A DNA stretch of 64,000 nucleotides. Origin: Triplophysa rosa. Its lineage: Eukaryota > Chordata > Actinopteri > Cypriniformes > Nemacheilidae. The translations under genes and the position numbers were made by a program. Positions within the stretch are counted from its first letter, which is position 1; each line of letters starts with the position of its first letter. Below are positions 36,235 through 49,742 of this stretch, piece by piece. A model generated the notes under the pieces. That model did not search any database and was not told the origin of the DNA. It saw nothing but the letters and a program-made list of their open reading frames with translations. The stretch spans positions 19,870,758 through 19,934,757 of the forward strand of contig NC_079912.1 in the NCBI RefSeq assembly GCF_024868665.1, in the 5' to 3' direction.

Positions 36235-39200
36235 TACACTAGTTTGTTTTTTCCTTCCTAATCGTAATCACAATCAAGTATTTTGTTTTTGTGTTTTCTT
36301 ACAAAAATCCTTTAATGTGAATTAAAAATTTAATAAAAAAACGACCAATCATTTTATAACCAACTAATGTGTGACAACATAATGCTTTGCAAATAACATA
36401 ATATTGTGGGGACTTAGAAGTATTTGAAAATGAGATTATGTTGCTCATTCTACATTATTACCTAAGAAAGCAGATCGCAACAAAATCCCCATTACATTTT
36501 AATAGTGTGTTTTTAATCGATGTTGTTAAATAATGACTCCAGAAACATCTGTATGTTTTTTTTAGTTATGCTCTTTAATTAGTCCTGGAAAACATGTAAG
36601 GCAAAATGGTCACATCACACACAGAAGCATTATGAACTCTACGGTCCTCACGACCACACGCAGTCCAACCAACCCAGAGTCAAGCACAGATACAGCAGCA
36701 CTTCAGGTTCTCAAAATGAAACGGAGAAAGTTCACATGGAGGGTTTCTGAAAACAAACAAACAACAAAAACAACCTGCGGTGCTTCTCTGACGTGTGTGG
36801 AGGGGGGTGATTTAATGCTGACGAATAGGGGTTTTGAATTTCTAACCAATCAGTAAACAGGAACGCAAAATGGTGTCTCTGATTGGTTCTTGGTTTGAAA
36901 AGCCAAACAGGAAAGTCGGAACTGTGCAAACTGAAAGACACCAAGTATTCATATCTGAACATACAACCAAGTGCCACTACCCACAAGGCATTTGTGAGAC
37001 AAAAACAGATGTTACTCTGAGTTTTTATGATTTTTTGTTGGAAACGGCCTGAAACGCCTTTCTTCAGTGTGTCTGATGACACCAGCCATATGAATTCAGA
37101 TCTAAAATTCCACTTCAATCTTTTCATAGCTAGTTGTTCACATGAATTTTAATATCGGTACACTAAATGGCAATTTAATTTAGTATCTAATATTGTAACT
37201 AATGTCTAAGCATAACGTTTAGCTGCATTGGTTAATAACAGGAATTCTCGACTTGGCGAACCTGAGGGGTGTTTCCTGTTCTGGGAAAGCTATTGGATTG
37301 AGTGTCTGAGGAAGGAAGCAGCTTGGCTCCCAGTCGCACAATTCCATATCCACGAGAGACAGTCACACCTGCAGCTGAGCTCATTGCTAAGTCGTACGCG
37401 CTCCAAAAAAGGAAGAGGAAGAATATTCCATCACAAACCTTGAGAGACTTTAAGCAGCACAGATGTCATTGTTGGGTGTGTGCGTGTTACGCAAGGTCTC
37501 TGGATTCAGTGGTGCTTAATGTTAACCAGACAGACAGAACTAAGAAACGGAGAGGTGAAACTGAATCGTAAGCTGCTGAGTTCCAGAACCAGAACACGGG
37601 GTTCTAGATCTAGAATGTTATGCAGCAACGTGACAAAATACTGAACTGGACAAGATTAATAAGAGTGTTGCGTGAACGTCAACGCGTAAACATTTGTGAC
37701 CTGTAACTGCTTGGAAAAGTACATTGACATGAATATTTTTATTCTGACTGCTGATGGATTTTTTTTGTTTACCTCTGGTAAATATGCCACTTATCGACCC
37801 ACACACAATACACGGAAGTATCTGAAAACAACAGGACACCTGATCTGGGGGGTTGTGTATAGACATGCGTGGAGGCAATCTGGTGTTGGTCTACGACTGA
37901 GGCACAGTGAGAACGAGAGGTTTTGCATGAATTTGAAAGTTAGCAGAAAGAACGTTAGATATCAGTCAGCACCAATACAATTTAGGGCGTAGTCAACCAC
38001 ACACGACAGGAGCAAATTCAGAATCATAGGTCTCGCAAGATCACTTTAACAATAACCACAGAAGGTTGCATCTTTCATCTTCACTTTGTTTTTTTCTTCT
38101 TCAGTACAGTAAGCACAGTTATAGCGAAGGTCGTGCCTTCACGACAAAAGTTTGGCACACTCTGTCAGGACCAACTAAACATGACTCATCACACTGTAAA
38201 GGAACTGCAGCAAAGCCTTTTCAACACAAACCACTAAAATGCAGACCACTGAAACAAACAAACAAAAACACGAAAGAGGACGGATATTTTTCAATGAAAT
38301 GTTAGTCAGGGTCACTTAGTGTTCTCGGTCACCATTCACAATAACACAGGAAGAGAACCGGCAGGGCACAACGAAAACCAAAAATCGAAAGTCAACCGGT
38401 GGATAAGTATTTCAAACTGGATCAGGATTCAGTTTCGGGTCCGATTCTTCAGGCTAGTACGGCAGCACCACTCCCACCCCAGTGCATTCTGAAACCATTA
38501 ACTTACAGTGTAAGTGAAGCAGATGTGGCAATGGAGTGTGGTTTGTGCACTTTATATAGTGATTATGTAAACAATGCGTTGGCCTTCAAGAATCTGCATT
38601 TTAAAACACTTGCTTCTTGTGTTCGAGCGGAATAAAGAGGAGTGTGTTGGTGGGAGAGAGAGAGAATGTGACTGAATGTGCTGAAGCTGAGGGTCTGAGT
38701 GAAAACCTGGACTGCAATCGGAGATACAGTGGATTGGGAGTGTGACCACCATCTCTATAAGTTCAAAGGATAGCAAACCAACGCGGGCCGTTCACAGGGG
38801 CCGGAATATTTAAGAGTCATAGTGAGAATTAGAAATTGATAAAAGACGACAGAGAGAGTGTTAACAGTTCGGTTCACCCAAAACCCTGTCATCATTTACT
38901 CAGCAAATGATAACAGGATTTATAATGAAAACGTATGCGTGATCCTTTAAAATGCTGGACCGTAGCATATTTTAGCATGAGGGAGGTAGAGAGACTGAAA
39001 GAAACGATGTTTGAAACCTGACAAGACCTGAGGACAGAGTCAGATACGGAGACGCGCACGCGCACTGAATCACGCACAACAGACGCACATATAAAAGAGG
39101 GGGTCTGGTTTGTTTCACATAATCAGTTAATCACTGACATGAACCAGACTCCAGTGCACAGGGAAAGCAGTCAGCAGGTGTCTTGAATACTTGAATGATG

Positions 39201-40646
39201 GCACTGCAATCAACATAAATCACCAGCGGTGGCAGTAGATTACTGCTTACTGAGAAAGAGGTGGGAGGAGCCGGAGGATTTGATTGACGTGTCTAAGAGA
39301 GGAGGCAGAGGGAGTAACCGCATCCCTCAGGGAGTGTGCGAGTTATTTAAATGTTTATAAAAGCACAGAGGTTCAAAGTATGAGGAAAATAAAAAGCGGT
39401 AGTGTTTTAGACTTCTTGCCACGAAGTGTGTCTGTCGGGGATGTGGGGGTGAGACCTGACTGTCCTCTCTAACCGGACTAACTGCTGTTGCCATGCCAAC
39501 CGCAATGACGCAAACTCTTAACAGGAGAGAGAAAGCCAGATGAGTGGAGATCATATTTAAATGTTACACGCAACTAGCGCGCTGCGGATCAGGGTGATCG
39601 GATGGTGATCCGTCACGGGACTGAGGGGCGGAAAGTGCCCTGGAATCCTGGAGGAGGTTCTGGAATGAAAGGCCACTCCTGTCTTTATCTGACCCTCCAT
39701 ATGCTTCCACATCTCAAGAGTTCATACAATGCGAGAGAGAGAGAGAATGATGGGAAAAGCCTGAGAGAACGTTCTCTATAATTGGACCTGTTTGCCAGCT
39801 AGGCTCATTAAAATCCAAGCACTTGCCCTGTCTAATGACATGGCACATTGATCAGCTAGCCACTGAAGCTTAAAGGGTTAGTTCATTCAATTAAATATTC
39901 AAACTTATATGGCTTTTTAATTCTCGTAGAAAACAACATTTTTTAAAGAACATTTTCTTTTTATATAATGAAGGTGAATGGGGACTGGGGTCAAGTTCCC
40001 CCCCACCAAAAAAAACCATGAAATTGGTCCACGTGACTTGTGATATCATGCAATAGCTGTGTGAAGATTTTAAATGTATAGTGCACTATATTTGGAATAC
40101 AAAAATGAGAAATGGTTCCATTCTTGTAATGTTGCAGCTTGTCAGACTCAGTCCCCATTCACTTTCATTATATCAATAAAAACAGTCAATTAATAAAATC
40201 ATCTTTTGCGTTCCATAAAAGAGTAAAAGTCATATTGTTTCCGAACATCGTGAGGGTGCGTAAATAACTGAATTTTCACATTCAAATAACTTCTTTAAAA
40301 CACCCTCTCTTTTCTGTCAAGCTTATGAGACGGCAATGTGCCAATGGGGTTCTTTAAGTTACTACACATGTGTGCTTGTATCCGTATCAAAGAAGCTTGT
40401 TGTCTCTCTTAGCCAATCAGAAACCACCCGACTCCTCCAGAGTTCGAGTCAAATACATGTCAGTGAGTCAGGTCCTATAGAAAATCAACATAAACAATGG
40501 CAACGTAGGTGGGTGCCCTTGTTTAATGTGCAGGGTGTTCTGGGTGGGTCTTTTGATGACAATAGGACGATGACGAGAGGGAGGGCGACACCGCCTCTGC
40601 GCAAACCTCGCACAGACGACTAGCACTGTCTACACTTCCAAGCCAA
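36235..40646. other. 4.4 kb with no recognised gene
   Basis: This segment is mostly low-copy sequence and less AT-rich than its surroundings. I found no conserved protein motif on either strand. The open frames (for example at 37302-37571 and 36732-37127) lack recognisable domains. MITE-like fragments occur at 38872-38905 and about 39865-40290. It may hold a long UTR or non-coding exons. Confidence 0.5.
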
Positions 40647-41590
40647 AAATACAGTTAAAGAACTCGGCGTTATATTAGACAGCAACCTGTCTTTTGAAAA
40701 ACACATGTCAAACGTCACAAACAGCCTTCTTCCACCTTAGAAACATTGCCAAACTGAGGAACATTCTATGTATTTCTGACACAGAAACACTAGTTCATGC
40801 ATTTGTGACACAACCACTGCAGCTCAGTGGTTGTCCTGCATCATCATCATTAAACAAACTACAGTTAGTTCAGAACGCAGCTGCTGGAGTTCTGACAAGA
40901 TCTAGAAAATGTGACCACATAACCCCAATGTTATCAACCCTTCACTGACTGCCCATTCAGTACAATAAAGTTCTTCTCATCACTTCTAAAGCATTAAACG
41001 GTTGAGCCCCCGCTCATCTAACAGAGCTTCTGTCACGCTATCTACCATCACAAAACTCCAGACTTCTGACAGTATAACTAAATCCACCAAAGGGGGCGGA
41101 GCTTTCTCATATGAACCTAACTCTGGAATAGCCTTCCCGATACTATCCGAGGGTCAGACACACTCTCCCAATTTAAATCTAGATTAAAGACATGTCTTTT
41201 CAGCCAAGCATACATATGATGCACACCAGTAATATCTCTTGTTTAGAAGTAAATGAACAGCAGCGACGCTAATAATACCCATCCCGAGGTAACCACAGAT
41301 GATGCCGGCTCATGTAGGACCACCTGGTGTCATCCTCCTGACCATCAGGAGACCCGTCCAGACGAAACATCACACCAGCACCAGCTGATCGTCACGTGCC
41401 GTCCTCCTGCGAGATCCTGTGGACTTAACTGATCATCAGCTCAGCCCAGGCAAGCTCCGAGCAAAGAGCAAAGATGGACCCCTGTTATTTTTATTACTAA
41501 CTTTAGTTTCTTTTTCTCTGTTTTCCTGTAAAGCTGCTTTGCAACAACGAAACACTGTGAACAGCGCTATATAAATAAAACTGAATTGAA
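40647..41590 (+). mobile_element. L2-type LINE, truncated copy in the left arm
   Basis: Encodes [20 protein letters not shown] and QNAAAGVLTRSRKCDHITPM, the C-terminal part of a fish L2/CR1-type RT protein. Its 3' tail reads GCTATATAAATAAAACTGAA. The 5' part is cut off at 40647, exactly where the palindrome ends. Confidence 0.85.
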
Positions 41591-42312
41591 TATATTTTGA
41601 CACATACGATCGGTCTGGTGCATACACCCATGCAATGCAACAGATGCAATGTGCAGGCGTATGCATATACGTGCATCCGGCCGTCTGTATGTGTAAAAAT
41701 GTGAATTAAAAAGTACAAACAAAGTGAAACAAGAAACACGAAATGTGATTTTGCTGATCTGAAAACGCATTCTTTTTATGGCATCTGCCTGTAGCTGGTG
41801 AAGTGTGAAATCGCCCCCCACCGCCAGACAAATGTGAGTTTTTTTGCAAAGTGGTTGATTATTTTGCTTATCAGCGGGTTTTTCTTAACTGGAGATCTGT
41901 CACAATCGGACATATCTGCATTCAAATATTACAAATGAACAGTTCAGTTCACATACTGTGAGTTCTCATCCTCTATAAGACAAAACTGAAGCACTAAAAA
42001 CACTGCCATGTTTTCAATGCTTGTGTACCAACACAAACCAGGCAATATGTTTTTAACTCAGCGTCTCACAATGCATTCTGGGATTGTCTTAACTGCAACT
42101 GTCTTGGATTCCAGATCCTGTGCATTGGGCTCATTAAAATGCTGCCTACAAAAGTAACTGACTGTTTTCTCAGATCGAAATGTTTGCAGTGTGTAAGAAT
42201 GTTTGCAGTGTTTGCAAACTCATGTTTGCAGTGTGCAAGAATTGATGGCCAATTTCTAATTTCCTTTCACAATGAAGCACAAGAAGGTAAAGGTGAATCA
42301 GGTCAAATGTGT

Positions 42313-42315
<3 letters not shown>

Positions 42316-42397
<82 letters not shown>
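42316..42397. repeat. CT microsatellite at the centre of the large inverted repeat
   Basis: About 41 CT units. The Ser/Leu and Arg/Glu frames that run through it are translations of the repeat and not genes. Confidence 0.95.
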
Positions 42398-42400
<3 letters not shown>

Positions 42401-43245
42401 TCCACCTTTTCTCTCTCTTTCCCACCCTTTCTCTGTTTTGTTTTGAGTGGTTTGTGGTTGGCAGGACGTTGATGGGTACAATGTTTACTTGCAGCGTGCC
42501 GTACACAGTTCAGCGCACACACAACACATTTGACCTGATTCACCTTTACCTTCTTGTGCTTCATTGTGAAAGGAAATTAGAAATTGGCCATCAATTCTTG
42601 CACACTGCAAACATGAGTTTGCAAACACTGCAAACATTCTTACACACTGCAAACATTTCGATCTGAGAAAACAGTCAGTTACTTTTGTAGGCAGCATTTT
42701 AATGAGCCCAATGCACAGGATCTGGAATCCAAGACAGTTGCAGTTAAGACAATCCCAGAATGCATTGTGAGACGCTGAGTTAAAAACATATTGCCTGGTT
42801 TGTGTTGGTACACAAGCATTGAAAACATGGCAGTGTTTTTAGTGCTTCAGTTTTGTCTTATAGAGGATGAGAACTCACAGTATGTGAACTGAACTGTTCA
42901 TTTGTAATATTTGAATGCAGATATGTCCGATTGTGACAGATCTCCAGTTAAGAAAAACCCGCTGATAAGCAAAATAATCAACCACTTTGCAAAAAAACTC
43001 ACATTTGTCTGGCGGTGGGGGGCGATTTCACACTTCACCAGCTACAGGCAGATGCCATAAAAAGAATGCGTTTTCAGATCAGCAAAATCACATTTCGTGT
43101 TTCTTGTTTCACTTTGTTTGTACTTTTTAATTCACATTTTTACACATACAGACGGCCGGATGCACGTATATGCATACGCCTGCACATTGCATCTGTTGCA
43201 TTGCATGGGTGTATGCACCAGACCGATCGTATGTGTCAAAATATA

Positions 43246-44383
43246 TTCAATTCAGTTTTATTTATATAGCGCTGTTCACAGTGTTTCGTTGTTGCAAAGC
43301 AGCTTTACAGGAAAACAGAGAAAAAGAAACTAAAGTTAGTAATAAAAATAACAGGGGTCCATCTTTGCTCTTTGCTCGGAGCTTGCCTGGGCTGAGCTGA
43401 TGATCAGTTAAGTCCACAGGATCTCGCAGGAGGACGGCACGTGACGATCAGCTGGTGCTGGTGTGATGTTTCGTCTGGACGGGTCTCCTGATGGTCAGGA
43501 GGATGACACCAGGTGGTCCTACATGAGCCGGCATCATCTGTGGTTACCTCGGGATGGGTATTATTAGCGTCGCTGCTGTTCATTTACTTCTAAACAAGAG
43601 ATATTACTGGTGTGCATCATATGTATGCTTGGCTGAAAAGACATGTCTTTAATCTAGATTTAAATTGGGAGAGTGTGTCTGACCCTCGGATAGTATCGGG
43701 AAGGCTATTCCAGAGTTAGGTTCATATGAGAAAGCTCCGCCCCCTTTGGTGGATTTAGTTATACTGTCAGAAGTCTGGAGTTTTGTGATGGTAGATAGCG
43801 TGACAGAAGCTCTGTTAGATGAGCGGGGGCTCAACCGTTTAATGCTTTAGAAGTGATGAGAAGAACTTTATTGTACTGAATGGGCAGTCAGTGAAGGGTT
43901 GATAACATTGGGGTTATGTGGTCACATTTTCTAGATCTTGTCAGAACTCCAGCAGCTGCGTTCTGAACTAACTGTAGTTTGTTTAATGATGATGATGCAG
44001 GACAACCACTGAGCTGCAGTGGTTGTGTCACAAATGCATGAACTAGTGTTTCTGTGTCAGAAATACATAGAATGTTCCTCAGTTTGGCAATGTTTCTAAG
44101 GTGGAAGAAGGCTGTTTGTGACGTTTGACATGTGTTTTTCAAAAGACAGGTTGCTGTCTAATATAACGCCGAGTTCTTTAACTGTATTTGCTGAGGTAAC
44201 AGTGCAGCCTTCTATTTGCAAATTGTAATCTGTAATATTCTGCTCACAGGTATTCATCTGATAAGTAATATCTCTGTCTTATCTGAAATTAGCAGACGAA
44301 AATGACTAGTCATCCGATGTTTTATGTCCTGAATGCACTCTTCTAGTTTTGATCATTTTGAGGTTTGTCCGGTCTAGATGATA
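43246..44383 (-). mobile_element. 5'-truncated L2-type LINE with 12-bp target duplication
   Basis: A minus-strand LINE fragment with the same coding remnants as the left-arm copy, extending further 5' (to 44383). It is flanked by TGTCAAAATATA at 43234-43245 and 44384-44395, a clear target-site duplication. The right arm therefore holds the original insertion. Confidence 0.85.
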
Positions 44384-44395
44384 TGTCAAAATATA

Positions 44396-46350
44396 CAGCA
44401 GCTAGACATTGGCCTTGGTCTTGGACTAGTCGATTAGTGATTTTTTAAGTTGAGAGTGTGACTGAACATGTGTTGATGCTGCGCATGTTCTGTATGACAT
44501 ATTATAATTTCAGATGTGCTCTTACTGTATATATACAAAAATATATAGATATACCTTATGCACACATTTGCTGACATTTAGTTAAGTAACAAGAAATAGT
44601 GCTGAAGCTGTAATATTTTATTTGTTTATGTTTAAAACTTCCTGTTTATTGCAAAGTTTAATTGTAAAAAAAACTTTTGGACAAACTACTAAAATAAACA
44701 GTCAATTAAACCGTATTCTTCACATAAGAATAAACTATCTTGTTGTTTTAATTGTTTTAACTTTCACTTCTGGTCATTTCTGTTGTAAGTCAAAGTGTGT
44801 CACGGCAGCACATGAACATACTGTGTGCTCAGAATCATGATTTCGTGCAAACGTCGAGTAACCTCACATAAATCATGCTGTTGTGTAAATAAAGACGCTT
44901 GGTTTAAAAGTCCCCTGATGGCACGAAGTAGAGCGGATGCAGAAAAAAGTGTGTTCATACAAAACAACAGCAATCAACTGACAATCTGCCAGTAAACATT
45001 AAAATGTGAGATAAACTGTGAAATATATTTGTCTTTTTGATGTTGTGGTTTCTCACAATTAAATAATACATGAATTGAACTGTTTTTATGCAACAGCTGC
45101 AAGTCCAAACGCTGAAGTTGCTTTGGTCAGCAAATTGTCTTAATTGTGTTTCTGCGTTTGCTCTGACTATGGTTTCTATTTGTGGTGTTGTATATTTTTA
45201 CTTGCATTCATACCTGAATATTACTTTTTAACAGAATGTTTACTTATATTGTTCATTTTTTGCATTTTATTATTGGATATTTGTTGGCCATGTATATTCA
45301 TTTTATGCCTCAGAACAGGTTCACAAAAAAGATATGAAATGTTTTTAATACTGGATTAACACGTTCACTTGCTCCGGATAAGCCTGTAAAGGTATAAAAA
45401 ATGCATTTAACATACGAAATGCATTTTCCAGATTTCAAAATGAAAAAGCCTCTTACACATCTTCAGTCCAGATACACTGCAGCATTTTGTTTCTTATTGA
45501 GACCAAAAAAAGTGAATACATGAACACGCGTGTCCAAAACAGCTGGAAAAGTGTTCCTTAAAACATATTGTGTGATAATTATTTTGTCTGGATGCTCTGA
45601 TTATAAATCATTTACTTTAACCACTACAGTATACACTATACATTTAACAAAACCACTTTGTTTGTTCTTGAAGAAAATGCATTTAAACACAGCAGGATAT
45701 GTGCGGGTCTGAGGGCAATAACGTCTTTTTAATATCTTCCTTTTCTTCCCAAATACAACAGCACAACTCTTATACACCTGCTAACCACAAGTTATGAGGC
45801 AGCTCACACCAAACCAAACTCTCGCCAAATATATGACTAGACTCGTGACTCACAAAGAGACTACATAAGAAAGGTGGTCTGCAAAAGATGTTTATTCGTC
45901 TTTCAAAATTGCTAAGAAGTGTTTCACAGACAATAAATGCATAAAATAACGTAAGGTGTAATGTTAATCATGAAGAATTCCTCCAGCTGTATATTATGTA
46001 AAGTTGCAAACGTTAATGACGTAAAGCATACGACATGTCTAACATCTAAGAGTCCTTACGGTGAGAAGGCGTCACTGGACAATTGTGTAATAAAGCCGTA
46101 TATAAGTCCCTCTGCAGAGATTTCTCAGGACGGGACGGCTTTTGTCTGCAGTATAAACACAGAAGCTCCAGAGAAATGCCTCATCCCAAATGATCCGCGA
46201 GCTCTCAAAGGAAAGAAATGGGTGGGGTGACTCCTTCAGGAGCACACGCACGTCCCACGACCTCTCCTTGTGTCCACGATCCCTACAAATACTCAAGTCA
46301 CGCTTCACATACCTCCATTATTCATGTCTACATTTATTTTCCCTTTCAAA
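44396..46350. other. AT-rich spacer upstream of the RAMP gene
   Basis: No conserved open frame or repeat was recognised. The last few hundred bases should hold the promoter and 5' UTR of the RAMP gene, but no TATA box or CpG island is obvious. Confidence 0.5.
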
Positions 46351-49300
46351 ATGATTTATCAACTCTCTGGACTAATTTTGCTTTTGCTGGATTCATCGTT
46401 AATCTGTGGTAGGAAATCTTTGTTCTGAGATTACTGCAAATCTCTATATAAACAAATCTCCTCGAGCCTTGTTGATGGGTTAGGGTTTTGTAAGTCACTT
46501 TGGGTGTGAAAGCATGTTAAATGTCATCAGCTTTGCTAGTGCTGAACTAACTATTGTATTGCAGTTGTTTTCTTTTTCTTTTTTGCCTTTCAGGTCAAAC
46601 AACACAGAAGAACAGCGTAGCATTTGAAGGTAAGGGAGAGAATTTGATGCAATGACATTTATTCAACTTTTTTCATTTAGTCCATAACCAACAGTTACGG
46701 TATCCCACTTTTTTTTGCTTTCTCAGGTCAAACAACACAGAAGAACAGTGTAGCATTTGAAGGTGAGGAAAATGGAATTAAGATTGAGATTTTGGTTTCT
46801 GCTGCTCATCTTTTTCTCCGGAGGACTCTATAATCTCATACTGTAGGCTACCGTATGCACTGTAAAACTTTGCTGTAATTTCTTATACAGTAATAACTTA
46901 CTGTAGATTTAATGTCAAATTTTGTTTTAAGCATAAATTTACCTAGTTTGTATATTTTTCTTTCATAAAACAAGACTTAATATCTTGGGTCACTTTTCTT
47001 GTTATGTAAATGTATCGTAATTGAAGAAGTTTTAAATATTTTTACAGAAAACAAGAGAAAAAGGCTTAGGAAGAATGTCATTTTTTGCAGTGCTGCTGCG
47101 CAAATGCCAGTCCTTCTTGCTCATTTTGAATCTCAAATGTCAAAGTGTTTTAATTTTGATTAAAGTAATTGAAAACAGTACTAATTGGAAAGTATATTTA
47201 GTAGTAATTAAATCTACAGTAGGTTACTGGCAAACCTGCTGCAAAAACTACAGCAAAGTTTTACAGTGTGTGTTCAGAACATGAGACTGATTTGCTGAGA
47301 TACAAAACTATTAAAGTCAGAGATTTTAAAAGGAACTTTTTCAATTTGTCCAAAACCAACAGTTTCGCTATCCACATTGCTTTTATAGTATTCTTTATAA
47401 TTTATGGCAAAAATTGTATGAACTTAAAATAGAAATGTAATCTTTTTTTTGCAGATGAAATGCATCATAATATTAATATTGATCATTTTAATGTTCTTCT
47501 GCTATACTGTATTTTTTCTCAAGATCACTCACTTTACCCCGTTAGTATTTGCATTATTTACATCCGCACAATTTTTTTTACGATCACTTTGAATTCTCTT
47601 TCAGACAGTAACGGCACATATGAGGACCAAGGTAAAGAGACCGTTCATCTGTGACCATCAGTGTATTTTCAGCAATGTGTTTTCTGTGGTTCATAAAATC
47701 AGTGTCCTCTGGTGGTTCTCAGAGGATTTTCAGGATCAAGAACTTTACCATCATTATGTTCACTGTGATGATGCAGTCATGATGGAGATTGGAGAGAAAA
47801 ACTGCTGCGTCAACTTCAATGCGAGCATGACTGAACTCGGAGTGGAGAACTGGTGTAATGTGGAGAAGATCGTGAGGTAAGCCAGAGCGTCTTCACATGC
47901 GGCTTTACTTAGAATGAGACACGTCTGGTGGAGTCTCATTTCCGTCGATCACCGTGATCAGATGTTTCATGCAGAACAGGTCAAAGGTTTCCGCTCCTCT
48001 TTAAGCTCAATGCTAGATTTTTTTGTGTCTATTATTAATGTGCATATTTTGAATAGGCTACAGCATGCATTTTTAATAGATCTTTAAAAAAGTGAAAGTT
48101 TGGTGAATTACATATCCTACACCAGACTCTAAAAGCATCAGTTTGATTTCTATACTTAGCAATGTGTGCACTAGGTTTCCTATGCATTTTTCTGCTGAGA
48201 AATGGGAAGCTACTTAGCTTCATACTCGGTGCACAAAGACAGGAAAAGGGCACAGAAAACAATAGAAGGATGTGAAGGAATAATCGGTGGCCACTAACTA
48301 CTTCAGGTAGCGAGAGAGTGAGAGACATTTCCCTTTGACAAGAGCCCTTGTGTCTGTGATTCATGTCTTTGTGCTGCTTTGAATTGATTTCACAAAAAAA
48401 CTGTTCAAAACACAATTTTATTCACATATCACCTACTGTTTACCTTAACATCTGCTGTGTGCTTATAAGTCTTACTTATTGCAGTGGATTCAAAAATACC
48501 AGAATTATTTGCCTAATGCAGTTACTGCAAACTGAAGTCAAATTTTAGATTACTGGGTGTAAAATTCGTGGTGTGTCATGGTGGCGGTAATTGCAAGGAG
48601 GTTAAATGTGTGTACTACAGAGGGTATGCATTGACGTCACTTCCCCACGTGAACACGCCGGGACACGCTCCCTTGAGTGGTAAAACTAAGGCAAAATGAC
48701 TGCATTCAATAGGAGGAACAAAAACCGGGACTAAACACGCAATTATTTGATGAAAGTACAAGCAGCTGGACTCGACGGTGATCCTTACGACAACCTTGTG
48801 ACTTACAAAGGAATCAGGTGTTCTTAGACACTGAAATGTTGCTCGGAATTGCGTTTCTTGATGTTGTAACCATTCATTTTGCCCAGTGTTTACCACTCAA
48901 GCAAGCGCGTTCCGGTGGGAAAGTGACGACACGTGCATACCCTCTATTATAATGTGCATTTCTACTGTGACGTTCTTGTAAATATATAAATAGTGATATG
49001 ACAAATGTATGAATTAAACCTCTTTCACTGGGAGCATATGAAACTGCTGAGTAGAAATGAGAAATTGTACAGCTCTCTCATATCTATAGTCATATTACTA
49101 GATATCAATACCGTTTACAGTACTGTACATTTGTGCCTGTGCGAGCTTTAAAAATATGGAATTGATCGACTTAAAAAATGAGAAGGAATTTAATTTTTAT
49201 ATGCTGTTTGTCAAAATTTTCTTTTAAACCGATAAGACTTTTTTCACCACATTAGAATCTTTTTTGGTTTTGCATATCATGTGACATTGAATACATTTAT

Positions 49301-49704
49301 ATTTGCTTCAGTCATTGCACTTTACCTGCTAAATAGTACACAGCACGTGCAAATAATCATGTCAGTGGGCACAAATTATTTTGTGCAAAATTCCCCTCTA
49401 TTTGTGGTTGATATAAACCTGTGATTATTTTGCAAAAAATATTTCGATCATTTCATGTCATATGTCGGGTACACATAGAGTTAGAACATTTGAAAACTTT
49501 ACTTGTTATATGCATAAAGCACTTTAAGCAAATGTCTTTTGTGTGTGTTTGTAATGTTGATATTGTGCACTGGAAATGGGCACAAAATTCATACTATATG
49601 TACTAGTGGTGAAACAGATCACGGTACGGATCGTGCTCTACGGTTCGGAATGCATGTGAAATTAATGTGTAGGCTAAATGTATTCATCATACAGTAAAAG
49701 ATCA

Positions 49705-49742
<38 letters not shown>

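Larger units (their letters stand above)
40647..44189. repeat. Large inverted repeat, 1669-bp arms, 205-bp spacer
   Basis: The arm 40647-42315 is the reverse complement of 42521-44189. Paired positions always sum to 84836, and every open frame in one arm recurs in the other with the same sequence. The spacer 42316-42520 begins with an 82-bp CT tract and includes unique sequence. Each arm contains part of an L2 LINE. Only the right arm keeps the whole L2 with its target duplication, while the left arm breaks off inside it. So the left arm is the derived copy, or an assembly fold-back. Confidence 0.92.

Noticed and set aside
36732..37127. 131-residue frame on the minus strand
   Set aside because: Composition is like random AT-rich sequence, and no motif or splice pattern was seen.
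37302..37571. 89-residue basic frame in the gene-free stretch
   Set aside because: No family resemblance, no convincing start context and no neighbouring exons. It remains possible but unsupported.
42139..42697. Overlapping frames on both strands sharing the same N-terminal sequence
   Set aside because: The identity comes from the palindrome arms, and the frames run through the CT tract. No protein family is recognised.
41567..43269. Pairs of identical small frames on opposite strands
   Set aside because: Mirror images within the large inverted repeat; no domain and no splice support.
47455..47493. Possible extra RAMP exon starting DEMHHNINID
   Set aside because: It has a good acceptor, but no donor in the required phase; skipping it keeps the frame intact.
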